Made by a program: the position numbers and the translations under genes. The notes under the pieces are model-generated. The model ran no database searches, was not told the origin of the DNA, and saw only the letters and a list, made by a program, of their open reading frames with translations. A stretch of 64,000 bases of DNA from Burkholderia sp. OK233 (GTDB lineage Bacteria > Pseudomonadota > Gammaproteobacteria > Burkholderiales > Burkholderiaceae), in contig NZ_OCSR01000001.1 in NCBI RefSeq assembly GCF_900230185.1, positions 4,092,001-4,156,000 of the forward strand. The letters are read 5' to 3'. This document shows positions 25,245 through 33,267 of this stretch, piece after piece. How positions within the stretch are numbered: the first letter of the stretch is position 1; every line of letters starts with the position of its first letter.

Positions 25245-25703
25245 GTGAAAACGACTATCGCTATTGCGCTTGCTGCGCTTGCCCTGAGCGGCTGCATGTC
25301 CGTCGAAAAAGAAGAGGCGCAGGCGCGCGACTTTACCCGCTCAGAGAGCCTGCTCGATAGCGCCCAGCGTAACGCCGCTGTCGGGTGCGCGGATCAGGCG
25401 CAGTGCGACAAGGCCTGGTCGCTCACGAAGGACTACGTGGCGGCGCATTCTTACACGTCGATCGTCCGCGCCGACGCGGTAGCGATCGAGACCGACGTTC
25501 CGAGCCGCTCGGGGCATGCGGTCTATTCGGCTACGCGTGTGGCCAAGGGTAGCGGCGCGACGATCACGCTATTTGCACAGTGCCGTGGCATGTACGGCCA
25601 GGATCGCGCGATGGGATCCGACTACGATGATTGCGTCAAGCAGATCGGTCCGACGCAAAACGGCTTCGTGCCGTATCTGAACCAGCACCTGTCCAGCCAG
25701 TAA
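25245..25703 (+). CDS. Small secreted lipoprotein, unknown function
   Basis: Predicted 152 residues with GTG start. The N-terminus is a lipoprotein signal (AALALSGC, lipidated Cys at about 17). The mature part has paired cysteines (GCADQAQCDKAW near 46 and AQCRGMYG / DDCVKQIG near 108-128), suggesting disulfides, and no catalytic motif I recognise. It is followed by a convergent gene 11 bases beyond the stop. I recognise the style from Burkholderiaceae hypothetical lipoproteins but no function. Confidence 0.75.
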   Translation: MKTTIAIALAALALSGCMSVEKEEAQARDFTRSESLLDSAQRNAAVGCADQAQCDKAWSLTKDYVAAHSYTSIVRADAVAIETDVPSRSGHAVYSATRVAKGSGATITLFAQCRGMYGQDRAMGSDYDDCVKQIGPTQNGFVPYLNQHLSSQ

Positions 25704-25714
25704 CGGACGAATCT

Positions 25715-27091
25715 TCAGGTCGCGTGGTGACGCGACATCATCCGTTCGAATGCATCGACGATACGCTGCACGTACGGATTCTTGTGGGCGAGGGCGCCAG
25801 TTGCGCGCTCGAAGTGCGCCAGCATGGTCGCGTTCGCTTCGAATACAAACACCTGCCCACCAGGCAGCACCGTAAAGTCGATTCCGCCGTAGTCGAGATC
25901 GAGCCGCTTGCCGATTGCCGCAATCGCACTCATGACCTGCTCGCCGAACACGGCGTGCGGATTGTCGAGGAAGCGCCGCTCTTCCTCCAGCTTCCACGGA
26001 TGCTGTTCCATGTCGGCGGAGTAGTAGTGCACCATCCAGTGCGGCGAAATCGCCAGATGATAGGGAAACGGCTCCCGGTCGACAAAAATGATCCGGTATT
26101 TGCGGTAGAAGCCGTCGGCGCTGCGATACTCGCGAAACGCCGTGAGATAGCAAACCTCGGTTTGTGCCGAGCGCCACGATTCAAGCGCGGCGAGACTCTC
26201 GCATAGCGTCAGCCCGTCGCCGCCGTGCGTGGCGGCAGGACGCGCGAGGACCGGAAAGTCAATGCCACCCGCCGCGAGCAGGGCGTCAAGCGCACAGCCT
26301 GAAGCGGGCGCGGTTTCGCTGCGTACGCAAGGCGCCACCTGCACGTCCGGCAACCCGTCGAACAGGCTGGCGGTACGGTGCCGTTGGGTTCGGGCGATAG
26401 CGTCGGGCGGATTGAGCACGGCGCGCGCACAGCGCGAGACGAAGCGCGCGAGCCGCCCGGAGAGCGGGGCGGCGATATCCGCATCGCCAATCGCGTTGAA
26501 CACGAGATCGTAGGCCGGCAGCTGCTGGTCTTCTTCGTCGTCGGCGTAGTCGATCGCGTATTTGATGCGGCAGCAGAGCGTGCTGGGCAGCAGGACATCG
26601 AACGGCACATTGCCGGCAGTGTGTGCCGCGCAGAGGATCAGCACGCGGCGCTGCCCGGCGCCGCTTCCCTCGATAAAGACACGCTGGATCCGGTAGGCAC
26701 GTTCCCGATACGCGGCGGCTTCGCTCACGTGTCCACCGTGTGCGAGGATGGCAGCCAGATTCTGGCAAGCAACCGCGACATGTGGATCGAGCTTCAGAAC
26801 GAGGCGATACCAGTATTCGGCGATCCCATGATCGCCCTTCATGAAGTATCCGGTCGCGACATCGCAGAGATTCGTGGTGCCGGCGTTGGGTGCCCCGGCG
26901 GCGTAGGCGTCCAGCGTGTGGGCGGCGATCAGATGTGCGACGGCGCCCAGCTCGTCGCCGTCGGCGCGTCGCCCTTCAGCGAGCGCGCGGTGATGGGACG
27001 GATCGAGCGAGACGCTGTCGCTAGCATGCTCCGCTGACGTGCCCGGAGGCTGTGCCTTGCGGTCGGCTTCGTTGTCGGGATTCTGGGTCAC
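25715..27091 (-). CDS. TPR-like plus ATP-grasp protein, unknown product
   Basis: Predicted 458 residues with GTG start. Residues about 45-135 contain helical TPR-like repeats (AVAHLIAAHTLDAYAAG, AEYWYRLVLKLDPHVAVACQNLAAIL, AAYRERAYRIQR). Residues about 150-250 form an alpha/beta region (VLILCAAHTAGNVPFD). The C-terminal part looks like an ATP-grasp fold: FPVLARPAATHGGDGL near 277-292, YRKYRIIFVD near 328, and DYGGIDFTVLPGG...FVFEANATM near 405-430, where the Glu and Asn would hold Mg. ATP-grasp enzymes join a carboxylate to an amine or thiol through an acyl phosphate. Substrate and pathway are unknown, and no biosynthetic partners are adjacent. Confidence 0.7.
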   Translation of the reverse strand: MTQNPDNEADRKAQPPGTSAEHASDSVSLDPSHHRALAEGRRADGDELGAVAHLIAAHTLDAYAAGAPNAGTTNLCDVATGYFMKGDHGIAEYWYRLVLKLDPHVAVACQNLAAILAHGGHVSEAAAYRERAYRIQRVFIEGSGAGQRRVLILCAAHTAGNVPFDVLLPSTLCCRIKYAIDYADDEEDQQLPAYDLVFNAIGDADIAAPLSGRLARFVSRCARAVLNPPDAIARTQRHRTASLFDGLPDVQVAPCVRSETAPASGCALDALLAAGGIDFPVLARPAATHGGDGLTLCESLAALESWRSAQTEVCYLTAFREYRSADGFYRKYRIIFVDREPFPYHLAISPHWMVHYYSADMEQHPWKLEEERRFLDNPHAVFGEQVMSAIAAIGKRLDLDYGGIDFTVLPGGQVFVFEANATMLAHFERATGALAHKNPYVQRIVDAFERMMSRHHAT

Positions 27092-27224
27092 GGTCGATCA
27101 GGATAGCGGCAGGGCGACGCGCCGCTGCGCACTCGAAGCATAGCGGGCGTGCATGCGATTCAGCTTACAGCGCCGCGTGCCGTGACATTGCTCAGCAATG
27201 CGATTCCGTCACGTCACTACAGCA

Positions 27225-28175
27225 CTACAGCAGTAGTTCGATCGAATGAAACAGGCGACGCAGTTCAGGGTCTTGCGAGCGCGCGCCTTCGTCGATGACT
27301 TCGCGCAAACACTCGAGAAAACACGTGGCCGCCGGACTCGTCGGCGCGCCGCGGCGTGACGTGATGCTGACAATGGTTTCATCCACCGTCTCGCGCAAGG
27401 GCAGCGCCCACAGATTTTCCTTCGCGATGCTGACCTCGACGAGCGGCCACGGAAAAATGCTGAGCATGTCCGTCTGCGCGAGCAGGCCGAGCACGACCGC
27501 GAGCGAATGCGCGAGATGGATGGTGTGCGGCACCCTCATGCCGCGCTTGCGGAACAGATTGTCCGAGATCGACTCGCGGCTGGCGGGGTCCCAGTTCAAT
27601 ACCCATTCGGCATCTTCCAGTTCGAGCAACGTACGGCAACCCGCCTTCGGATGATCGCGGCGCGCGACCACCGCCGAATGCGTCGAAAACAGCGGTACGT
27701 TGTGAAATTCCGATTGCGGCGAAGCAGGCGGAGGACGGCCGATCGAAAAATCGAGGCTGCCGTCGCGCAGGCGCGGTTGCACGACCGCCAACAGACCCTC
27801 GAAGAATTCCAGCTGGACCTCAGGCATGCGTTGCCGGAACCGCTGCACCGTGGGCGGCAGAAAAGTCAGCGCCACCCACGGCGTGACGCCGATCGACAGT
27901 TTGCCGGCCGCCGCGCCGCGCATCGCTTCGATCTCCGCTTCCGCGCGCTGCAACTGACCGAGCACCAGCCGCGCGTGCACGACCAGCGCGCGGCCGAACT
28001 CCGTGAACGCGACGCCGCTCGCGCCGCGCACCAGCAGCGGCGCTTGCAGATCGGCCTCCAGTTCGCGCATAGCCTTGGTCACGGCCGCCGGCGAAAGGTC
28101 GAGCGAACGGGCGGCGGCCCGGATACTGCCGGTATCCGCAATGGCCGCTAAGGTGCTGAGTTGATGCAGTTTCAT
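27225..28175 (-). CDS. LysR-family regulator, divergent from the M20 amidohydrolase
   Basis: Predicted 316 residues from ATG at 28175; an upstream in-frame extension to 28220 lacks a ribosome site. Winged helix-turn-helix at about 3-60 (LHQLSTLAAIADTGSIRAAA, SPAAVTKAMRELEADL), then the periplasmic-binding-fold effector domain (LSIGVTPWVALTFLPPTV). It is divergent from an amidohydrolase/transporter pair and is its likely regulator. Confidence 0.87.
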   Translation of the reverse strand: MKLHQLSTLAAIADTGSIRAAARSLDLSPAAVTKAMRELEADLQAPLLVRGASGVAFTEFGRALVVHARLVLGQLQRAEAEIEAMRGAAAGKLSIGVTPWVALTFLPPTVQRFRQRMPEVQLEFFEGLLAVVQPRLRDGSLDFSIGRPPPASPQSEFHNVPLFSTHSAVVARRDHPKAGCRTLLELEDAEWVLNWDPASRESISDNLFRKRGMRVPHTIHLAHSLAVVLGLLAQTDMLSIFPWPLVEVSIAKENLWALPLRETVDETIVSITSRRGAPTSPAATCFLECLREVIDEGARSQDPELRRLFHSIELLL

Positions 28176-28196
28176 CTGGAAAACCCGTAGATCAGT

Positions 28197-28213
28197 GGCA
28201 ACCGCTGGTTGCC
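28197..28213. promoter_or_regulatory. Dyad in the LysR-amidohydrolase intergenic region
   Basis: GGCAACC and GGTTGCC flank GCT, a perfect 7-bp inverted repeat midway between the two divergent starts. Its position suits a regulator-binding site; no T-N11-A LysR core is seen inside it. Confidence 0.4.
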
Positions 28214-28293
28214 GCCGCAACGATTCTACGCCTGCCGCTGGAATATCGGCGTCGTTATGCTGGGTTCACGCTTTCATAGACGGAGACGACATC

Positions 28294-29466
28294 GTGAACA
28301 CCATGGCCATCCCGGCGGGCATCGCCGAACTCGAAGACGAAATGATCGCGCTGCGCCATCGCATCCACGCGCAGCCCGAACTGGCTTACGAAGAGTTCGC
28401 CACCGGCGACCTGGTCGCCGAGCGCTTGCAGGAGTGGGGCTACACCGTGCATCGCGGGCTGGGTCAGACCGGCGTTGTAGGGCAACTGAAAGTAGGCAGC
28501 GGCACGCGCAAACTCGGCCTGCGCGCCGACATGGACGCACTGCCGATCCACGAGACCACCGGCCTGCCGTACGCGAGCACCGTCCCCGGCAAGATGCACG
28601 CATGCGGCCACGACGGCCACACGGCGATGCTGCTGGCGGCCGCCAAGCATCTGGCGCAGGAGAAATCGTTCGACGGTACGTTGAACCTGATTTTCCAGCC
28701 CGCTGAAGAAGGTCAGGCCGGCGCGAAGAAAATGCTCGAAGACGGCCTGTTCGACAAATTCCCGTGTGACGCGGTCTTCGCGATGCACAACATGCCGGGT
28801 TTTCCGACGGGCAAGTTCGGCTTCCTGCCGGGCTCGTTCATGGCTTCGTCCGATACGGTGATCATCAAGGTGACCGGCCGTGGCGGTCATGGCGCGGTGC
28901 CGCACAAGGCGGTCGATCCCGTGGTGGTGTGCGCGCAGATCGTGCTGGCCTTGCAGTCGATCGTGTCGCGCAACATTGCGCCGCTCGACATGGCGATCAT
29001 CACCGTCGGCGCGATCCACGCCGGTGACGCACCGAACGTGATTCCTGAAACAGCGGAGATGCGCCTGTCCGTGCGCGCGTTGAAGCCCGAGGTTCGCAAC
29101 TATTTGCAGGAGCGCATCACGGCGGTCGCCTGCGGGCAGGCGGCGGTGTTCGGCGCGCGTGCGCATGTCGACTATCAACGACGTTATCCGGTGCTCGTCA
29201 ACGACGCACAGATGACTGGTCTCGCACGGCAGGTCGCGCTCGACTGGCTCGGCGAAGACGGTTTGATCACCGACATGCAACCGTTGACCGGCAGTGAAGA
29301 CTTCGCGTTCCTGCTGGAGCGTTGCCCGGGCAGCTACCTGATCATCGGCAATGGCGACGGCGAGGGCGGTTGCATGGTCCACAACCCGGGCTACGACTTC
29401 AACGACGACTGCCTCGCTACCGGCGCGGCCTATTGGGTGCGACTCGCGCAGACGTTTCTCGTCTGA
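28294..29466 (+). CDS. M20-family amidohydrolase (hippurate hydrolase/N-acyl-amino-acid deacylase type)
   Basis: Predicted 390 residues from GTG 28294, chosen because GGAG stands eight bases upstream; ATG 28303 is an alternative. M20D motifs: LRADMDALPI near 76-85, MHACGHDGHT (101-110) holding metal ligands, QPAEEGQAGAK with catalytic/metal glutamates at 138-139, GGHGAVPH in the dimerisation lid, and SEDFAFL near the end. These metalloenzymes hydrolyse N-acyl or N-aroyl amino acids. A MHS-type transporter follows, suggesting uptake of the substrate or of its acid product. Confidence 0.9.
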   Translation: MNTMAIPAGIAELEDEMIALRHRIHAQPELAYEEFATGDLVAERLQEWGYTVHRGLGQTGVVGQLKVGSGTRKLGLRADMDALPIHETTGLPYASTVPGKMHACGHDGHTAMLLAAAKHLAQEKSFDGTLNLIFQPAEEGQAGAKKMLEDGLFDKFPCDAVFAMHNMPGFPTGKFGFLPGSFMASSDTVIIKVTGRGGHGAVPHKAVDPVVVCAQIVLALQSIVSRNIAPLDMAIITVGAIHAGDAPNVIPETAEMRLSVRALKPEVRNYLQERITAVACGQAAVFGARAHVDYQRRYPVLVNDAQMTGLARQVALDWLGEDGLITDMQPLTGSEDFAFLLERCPGSYLIIGNGDGEGGCMVHNPGYDFNDDCLATGAAYWVRLAQTFLV

Positions 29467-29618
29467 GGCAGGTGGCATCGGGTTGAACTGAGGCCGTGCA
29501 AGGCTCCGAGGGTCACGAAGGCCTGCGGGGCCATCGAGGCCGTGTTGAGGCCAGTCAGACCGTCCATTGCTTTCAGGCGCACAAGGCCGCAGATCCTCGC
29601 ATCGGCAGGAAGGACACC

Positions 29619-30986
29619 ATGGAGACACAGATGGACTATTCCGCTACACCGCAACCAGCAGGCACCGACGCGTTGAATCTCGCTGGCGCGTCGGTCTTGC
29701 CGCCGGCCAAACGCACGAGTCACGCCAAAGCGATTGCTGCGATCACACTCGGCAACGGCCTCGAGTTTTTCGATTTCACGATCTACAGTTTCTTCGCGAC
29801 GATCATCGGCAAGCTGTATTTCCCGGTGGAAGGGCAGCTTGCGCAACTGATGCTGGCGGTCGGCACGTTCGGCGTGGGATTCATCATGCGTCCGGTGGGC
29901 GGCATTGTGCTCGGCGGCTATGCCGACCGCGCCGGCCGCAAGGCGGCGATGAGTCTGACGCTGTGGTTGATGACGCTCGGCTCGGCGATCATCGCGTTCG
30001 CGCCGACGTACGCGGCGATTGGCGTCGCTGCGCCGCTGCTCGTGATTCTTGCGCGATTGATTCAGGGCTTCGCGCTGGGCGGCGAGGTCGGTGCATCGAC
30101 CTCGTTGCTGCTTGAATACGGCAGCGACAAGACGCGTGGCTTCTACGGAAGCTGGCAGTTCGTGAGCCAGGGGTTGAACACCGTATGTGGCTCGCTGCTG
30201 GGTGTTGCGTTGGCGGCGGCGCTGTCCACTGCTGCGCTGGAGAGCTGGGGCTGGCGTGTGCCGTTTGTGATCGGCATGGCGATGGGACCGATTGGCATTT
30301 ACATCCGGCGGCATCTGGACGAAACGTTGCCGGGCGTGGAAGACGGCACTATTTCGGCGGCACAGGCGCCTGATGCACAGCCGGTTCGCAAGTTGTTCCG
30401 CGAGCATTCGCGCGTGATCACGACGGGGGTGTTGACGACCATTGGCGGCACGGCGGCGAATTACATCGTGCTGTTTTATCTGTCTACCTATGCGATTCGG
30501 ATCTTGCATTTTCCGATGTCGTCGGCGTTGTGGGCCGCCTGGACCGCCGCGATCGTGACGGTGATTTGCTCGCCATTTGCGGGGGCGTTATCTGATTGTG
30601 TGGGGCGCAAACGTGTTTTGTGGATTTCGCGGGTGTTGCTGATTGTTGCCGTGTATCCGGCTTTTATGATTATCAATGCTTCGCCTTCGGTGCCTGTTTT
30701 GTTGTCTGTTGTTGCTGTGCTGGCTGTGTTTGTTGCTTTTACGGCTGTGCCCAATATCGTCATGTTGCCCGAGATGTTTCCACGCGAGATTCGCGCTACC
30801 GGGATGTCGATTGTTTATTGTTTAGGGGTTTCAATTTTTGGTGGGTTTGCGCAGTTTTTTGCTACTTGGTTGATTCAGATTTCGGGGAGTAATCTGGCAC
30901 CTGCCTGGTATTTGATTGGATGTGGGGTTGTGTCGTTGTTGCCGTTGCCGTTTATGCGGGAGACTGCTGGGAAGGCTATTGATTGA
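29619..30986 (+). CDS. MFS transporter, metabolite:H+ symporter (MHS) family
   Basis: Predicted 455 residues from ATG 29619, with aggaagga as ribosome-binding sequence; a longer frame from 29496 has none. Twelve membrane helices, with NGLEFFDFTIYSFFA near 45-60 and FGVGFIMRPVGG, GYADRAGRKAAM near 88-110 typical of the MHS branch (shikimate, citrate, proline/betaine carriers). It follows an M20 amidohydrolase. From about 30560 to the stop, the coding strand becomes markedly T- and G-rich at third positions, unlike the first two thirds of the gene. Confidence 0.87.
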   Translation: METQMDYSATPQPAGTDALNLAGASVLPPAKRTSHAKAIAAITLGNGLEFFDFTIYSFFATIIGKLYFPVEGQLAQLMLAVGTFGVGFIMRPVGGIVLGGYADRAGRKAAMSLTLWLMTLGSAIIAFAPTYAAIGVAAPLLVILARLIQGFALGGEVGASTSLLLEYGSDKTRGFYGSWQFVSQGLNTVCGSLLGVALAAALSTAALESWGWRVPFVIGMAMGPIGIYIRRHLDETLPGVEDGTISAAQAPDAQPVRKLFREHSRVITTGVLTTIGGTAANYIVLFYLSTYAIRILHFPMSSALWAAWTAAIVTVICSPFAGALSDCVGRKRVLWISRVLLIVAVYPAFMIINASPSVPVLLSVVAVLAVFVAFTAVPNIVMLPEMFPREIRATGMSIVYCLGVSIFGGFAQFFATWLIQISGSNLAPAWYLIGCGVVSLLPLPFMRETAGKAID

Positions 30987-30989
30987 ATG

Positions 30990-31262
30990 TGTTTTTTTGC
31001 CTTTTGCGGCGGCATTGTCTGTGTTCCTAGGGCTTTGGCCTTCCTTGAATTGCTAGTGGTCTATTAGCGTTGCCCCTGTGCGGGGCGGCACCTACTTCTC
31101 TTTGCCGGCTGCAAAGAGTAGGCAAGAGAAAGCAGCTCAAACCGCTCATGCTAAGTGGGCACCGTTGTCTGGTCAGGGTAGTGGTGCATCTGGAATCTGT
31201 GCTCGTGCACCTGCATGCGCTTGTGACAAGGGCGTCATACTTCCGGCGACGCTGCGCGCGCC
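30990..31262 (+). repeat. Long intergenic repeat, copy 1 (uninterrupted)
   Basis: It begins just after the MFS stop with TTTTTTGCCTTTTGCGGCG and continues through gctagtggtctattagcg, a palindromic core (cctacttctctttgc / gcaaagagtagg, about 31088-31118) and gtggtgcatctggaat to ctgcgcgc. The same modules occur in reverse orientation in copy 2. I recognise the element as a family scattered between genes in Burkholderia/Paraburkholderia. It lies just downstream of a gene and in the gene's orientation. Confidence 0.8.
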
Positions 31263-31564
31263 GAAGAGTACTTCATAAAACCACCCACTGCGTTTTGACG
31301 CTGGGGCCTCGCCACCGGACCGTGCTTGTCATTGCACAGCCGTCGCCTCCGCGATTGTGATTGGAACGGCCACTGCAGCCGCGGCTGCGGCTGCGATCGT
31401 CATCGTGATTGGGGCCGTGTTCAGTAGACCGACATATCTACAGCACACCAACATATCATTTGAAGTGGGTGTTCCCGCGTGAGTGCAGAAGCGCGTCGCC
31501 GAGGCGAAGCCGACGGCCCCCGCTACGCCAACCGAAGCCGCTGGTTTCCCAAGCAGACCCGTCC
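31263..31564. other. Unassigned spacer between the two inverted repeat copies
   Basis: About 300 bases where homology between the repeat copies stops. It holds a run of ggctgc/gccgcg units (31373-31400) and no convincing frame on either strand. It would form the loop of a very large palindrome formed by the two repeat copies. Confidence 0.5.
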
Positions 31565-31686
31565 GCGACGCACGCAGTGCGGAGTGGGAGCTGATGACAC
31601 CTTTGTCACTAGCGCGGAATGTGCGAAATCACGGATTCCAGATGCACCACTACCCGTAGCAAACCATGGGACCCACTTAGCATTAG
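31565..31686 (-). repeat. Long intergenic repeat, copy 2, inner fragment
   Basis: The reverse complement matches copy 1 from about 31144 to 31262: atgctaagtggg, ggtagtggtgcatctggaat and gtgacaa.ggtgtcat are shared. It is cut at 31686 by the IS110-family element. The rest of the copy continues at 33241-33267 and 34393-34556. Confidence 0.8.
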
Positions 31687-31811
31687 TCAGTATGACTCCT
31701 GTGAGGCAAGGGCTGGCCTGGCATGAGGAATCAAACGCGGGTTAGCATTGCTACCAGAGCCGCACGGTGCGGACAGGGCCGCACCCGGCGAATTCCGGTA
31801 CGGAGGCCAGC

Positions 31812-32942
31812 ATGGAACACGATAGCACGCTGTACGTCGGTTGCGACGTTCACAAGGACTCGATCACGATCGCCTATGCGCTCGATGCGGGCGAGGTTGA
31901 GCTGCCCGGCAAGACCGGTACGACGCAGGCCGATATCGATCGCCTGTGCAGGCGCCTGCAGTCAAAGGCGCCACGCATCCGCTTCGTCTACGAGGCGGGC
32001 CCCTGCGGCTACGGGCTCTACCGTCAACTCGTGAACAAGGGTTTCGACTGCATGGTGTGCGCGCCGTCGCTGATTCCAAAAAAGCCGGGCGAGCGGGTCA
32101 AGACCGATCGGCGTGATGCGATCAGGCTGGTGCGCTCACTGCGCGCGGGCGACCTGTCAGCGGTGTACGTGCCCAGCGTGGACGACGAAGCGTTCCGCGA
32201 TCTGGCGCGTACGTGGGTAAGCGCCAGGGATGATCTGAAGCGTGCGCGGCAACAGCTGAAGGCTTTCCTGCTCTCGCATGGGGTGCGCTATACAGGCCGC
32301 GCCGACTGGGGAGCGGCGCACCAGCGCTGGCTGGGCGCGCATGCATTCGACAGTGCATGGCAGCAACTGGCGTTCGAGGAACATCGGCGCACCATCGAGG
32401 ACCGCCTCGCGCAATGCGCGCGTCTGGAAACCGCGTTGCGCGAAGCGGTCCCCAACTGGCGCTTCTATCCGGCCGTGCTGGGCCTGCAGAGCATGCGCGG
32501 CGTGCAGTTCACCACGGCCGTGGGCATGCTCGCGGAACTGGGCGACCTGTCACGTTTTGCACACCCACGACAGTTGATGGCCTGGCTGGGCGTGACGCCC
32601 TCGGAACACTCGTCAGGCGAGAAGCGTCGTCAGGGCAGCATCACGAAGAATGGCAACAGCTGTGCGAGAAAGCTGCTCGTCGAAGCGGCCTGGAGCTACC
32701 GGCACCCGGCCCGTGTCAGTCCCGACATCCAGCGCCGCCACGAAGGTATCCCCAAGCCGATCGTTGATCGCGCCTGGGACGCACAGGTGCGCCTGTGCCG
32801 GCGCTTTCGCAAGCTCGTCGCGCGCGGCAAACAGAAGAACATCGCGGTGGTCGCCGTCGCCCGGGAACTGGCGGGGTTCATCTGGGACATCGGCCGGCTC
32901 GCGATGTCGCTTGCCCTGCCGCACGAGGTGCCCCATGCATGA
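31812..32942 (+). CDS. IS110-family transposase (DEDD recombinase)
   Basis: Predicted 376 residues, intact, from ATG 31812 with cggagg upstream. The N-terminal RuvC-like domain carries D12 (GCDVHKDS), E61 (FVYEAGP), and D99/D102 (KTDRRDAIR), the DEDD set. The C-terminal Transposase_20 domain contains SMRGVQFTTAVGML near 227-240 and a candidate catalytic serine S283 in NGNSCARK. IS110-family enzymes are guided by an element-encoded bridge/seek RNA that pairs with target and donor. No frameshift or stop is seen, so the element may be active. Confidence 0.93.
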   Translation: MEHDSTLYVGCDVHKDSITIAYALDAGEVELPGKTGTTQADIDRLCRRLQSKAPRIRFVYEAGPCGYGLYRQLVNKGFDCMVCAPSLIPKKPGERVKTDRRDAIRLVRSLRAGDLSAVYVPSVDDEAFRDLARTWVSARDDLKRARQQLKAFLLSHGVRYTGRADWGAAHQRWLGAHAFDSAWQQLAFEEHRRTIEDRLAQCARLETALREAVPNWRFYPAVLGLQSMRGVQFTTAVGMLAELGDLSRFAHPRQLMAWLGVTPSEHSSGEKRRQGSITKNGNSCARKLLVEAAWSYRHPARVSPDIQRRHEGIPKPIVDRAWDAQVRLCRRFRKLVARGKQKNIAVVAVARELAGFIWDIGRLAMSLALPHEVPHA

Positions 32943-33240
32943 CGCAACACACCAGTAATCCCCTGACCCCACCCTGAACACTGGAAGACGAGTTTCCTGA
33001 AGGCGGCGTAGCCCGGCACACGAGTAACCCGCGACACCGCTACGCAACGGATTGCATCCGACTTGCGGCTTTAGATTGCGGCAGGCTCATTGGGCGGACC
33101 TCTGTAATGCGGTACCCAACCCGCGGATATCAGCGTGATCCACCGTCGAGATGTACTGCTACGTCGCCCTCAGGAAATTCCGACAAATATGAATTCGAGA
33201 AACTGAAAAACCGATCCCGATTGACACCAGGAGTCATATC
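32943..33240 (+). ncRNA. Candidate seekRNA/bridge RNA region of the IS110-family element
   Basis: Non-coding 298 bases between the transposase stop and the right end. In IS1111-type elements the guide RNA is encoded here, downstream of the transposase. The subterminal inverted repeats point to that branch. I have not identified the guide loops, and the exact RNA ends are unknown; the call rests on family knowledge and position only. Confidence 0.45.
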
Positions 33241-33267
33241 AGCGGTTTGAGCCGCTTTCTTTTGCCT
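33241..33267 (-). repeat. Long intergenic repeat, copy 2, middle fragment
   Basis: 27 bases between the two insertion sequences. The reverse complement, aggcaaaagaaagcggctc followed by aaaccgct, matches copy 1 at about 31117-31143. It proves that both insertion sequences entered the same repeat copy. Confidence 0.82.

Larger units (their letters stand above)
31687..33240 (+). mobile_element. IS110-family insertion sequence, IS1111-type
   Basis: The ends are inferred by rejoining the interrupted repeat: the left flank ends cattag (31686) and the right flank resumes agcggtttgag (33241). Near the ends are 11-bp inverted repeats, tatgactcctg at 31691-31701 and its complement at 33228-33238, set 4 and 2 bases in from the boundaries. 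Subterminal repeats are typical of the IS1111 branch. The element contains an intact transposase and non-coding segments of 125 bases on the left and 298 bases on the right. There is at most a 2-base AG ambiguity at the junction, so no clear target duplication. Confidence 0.85.
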
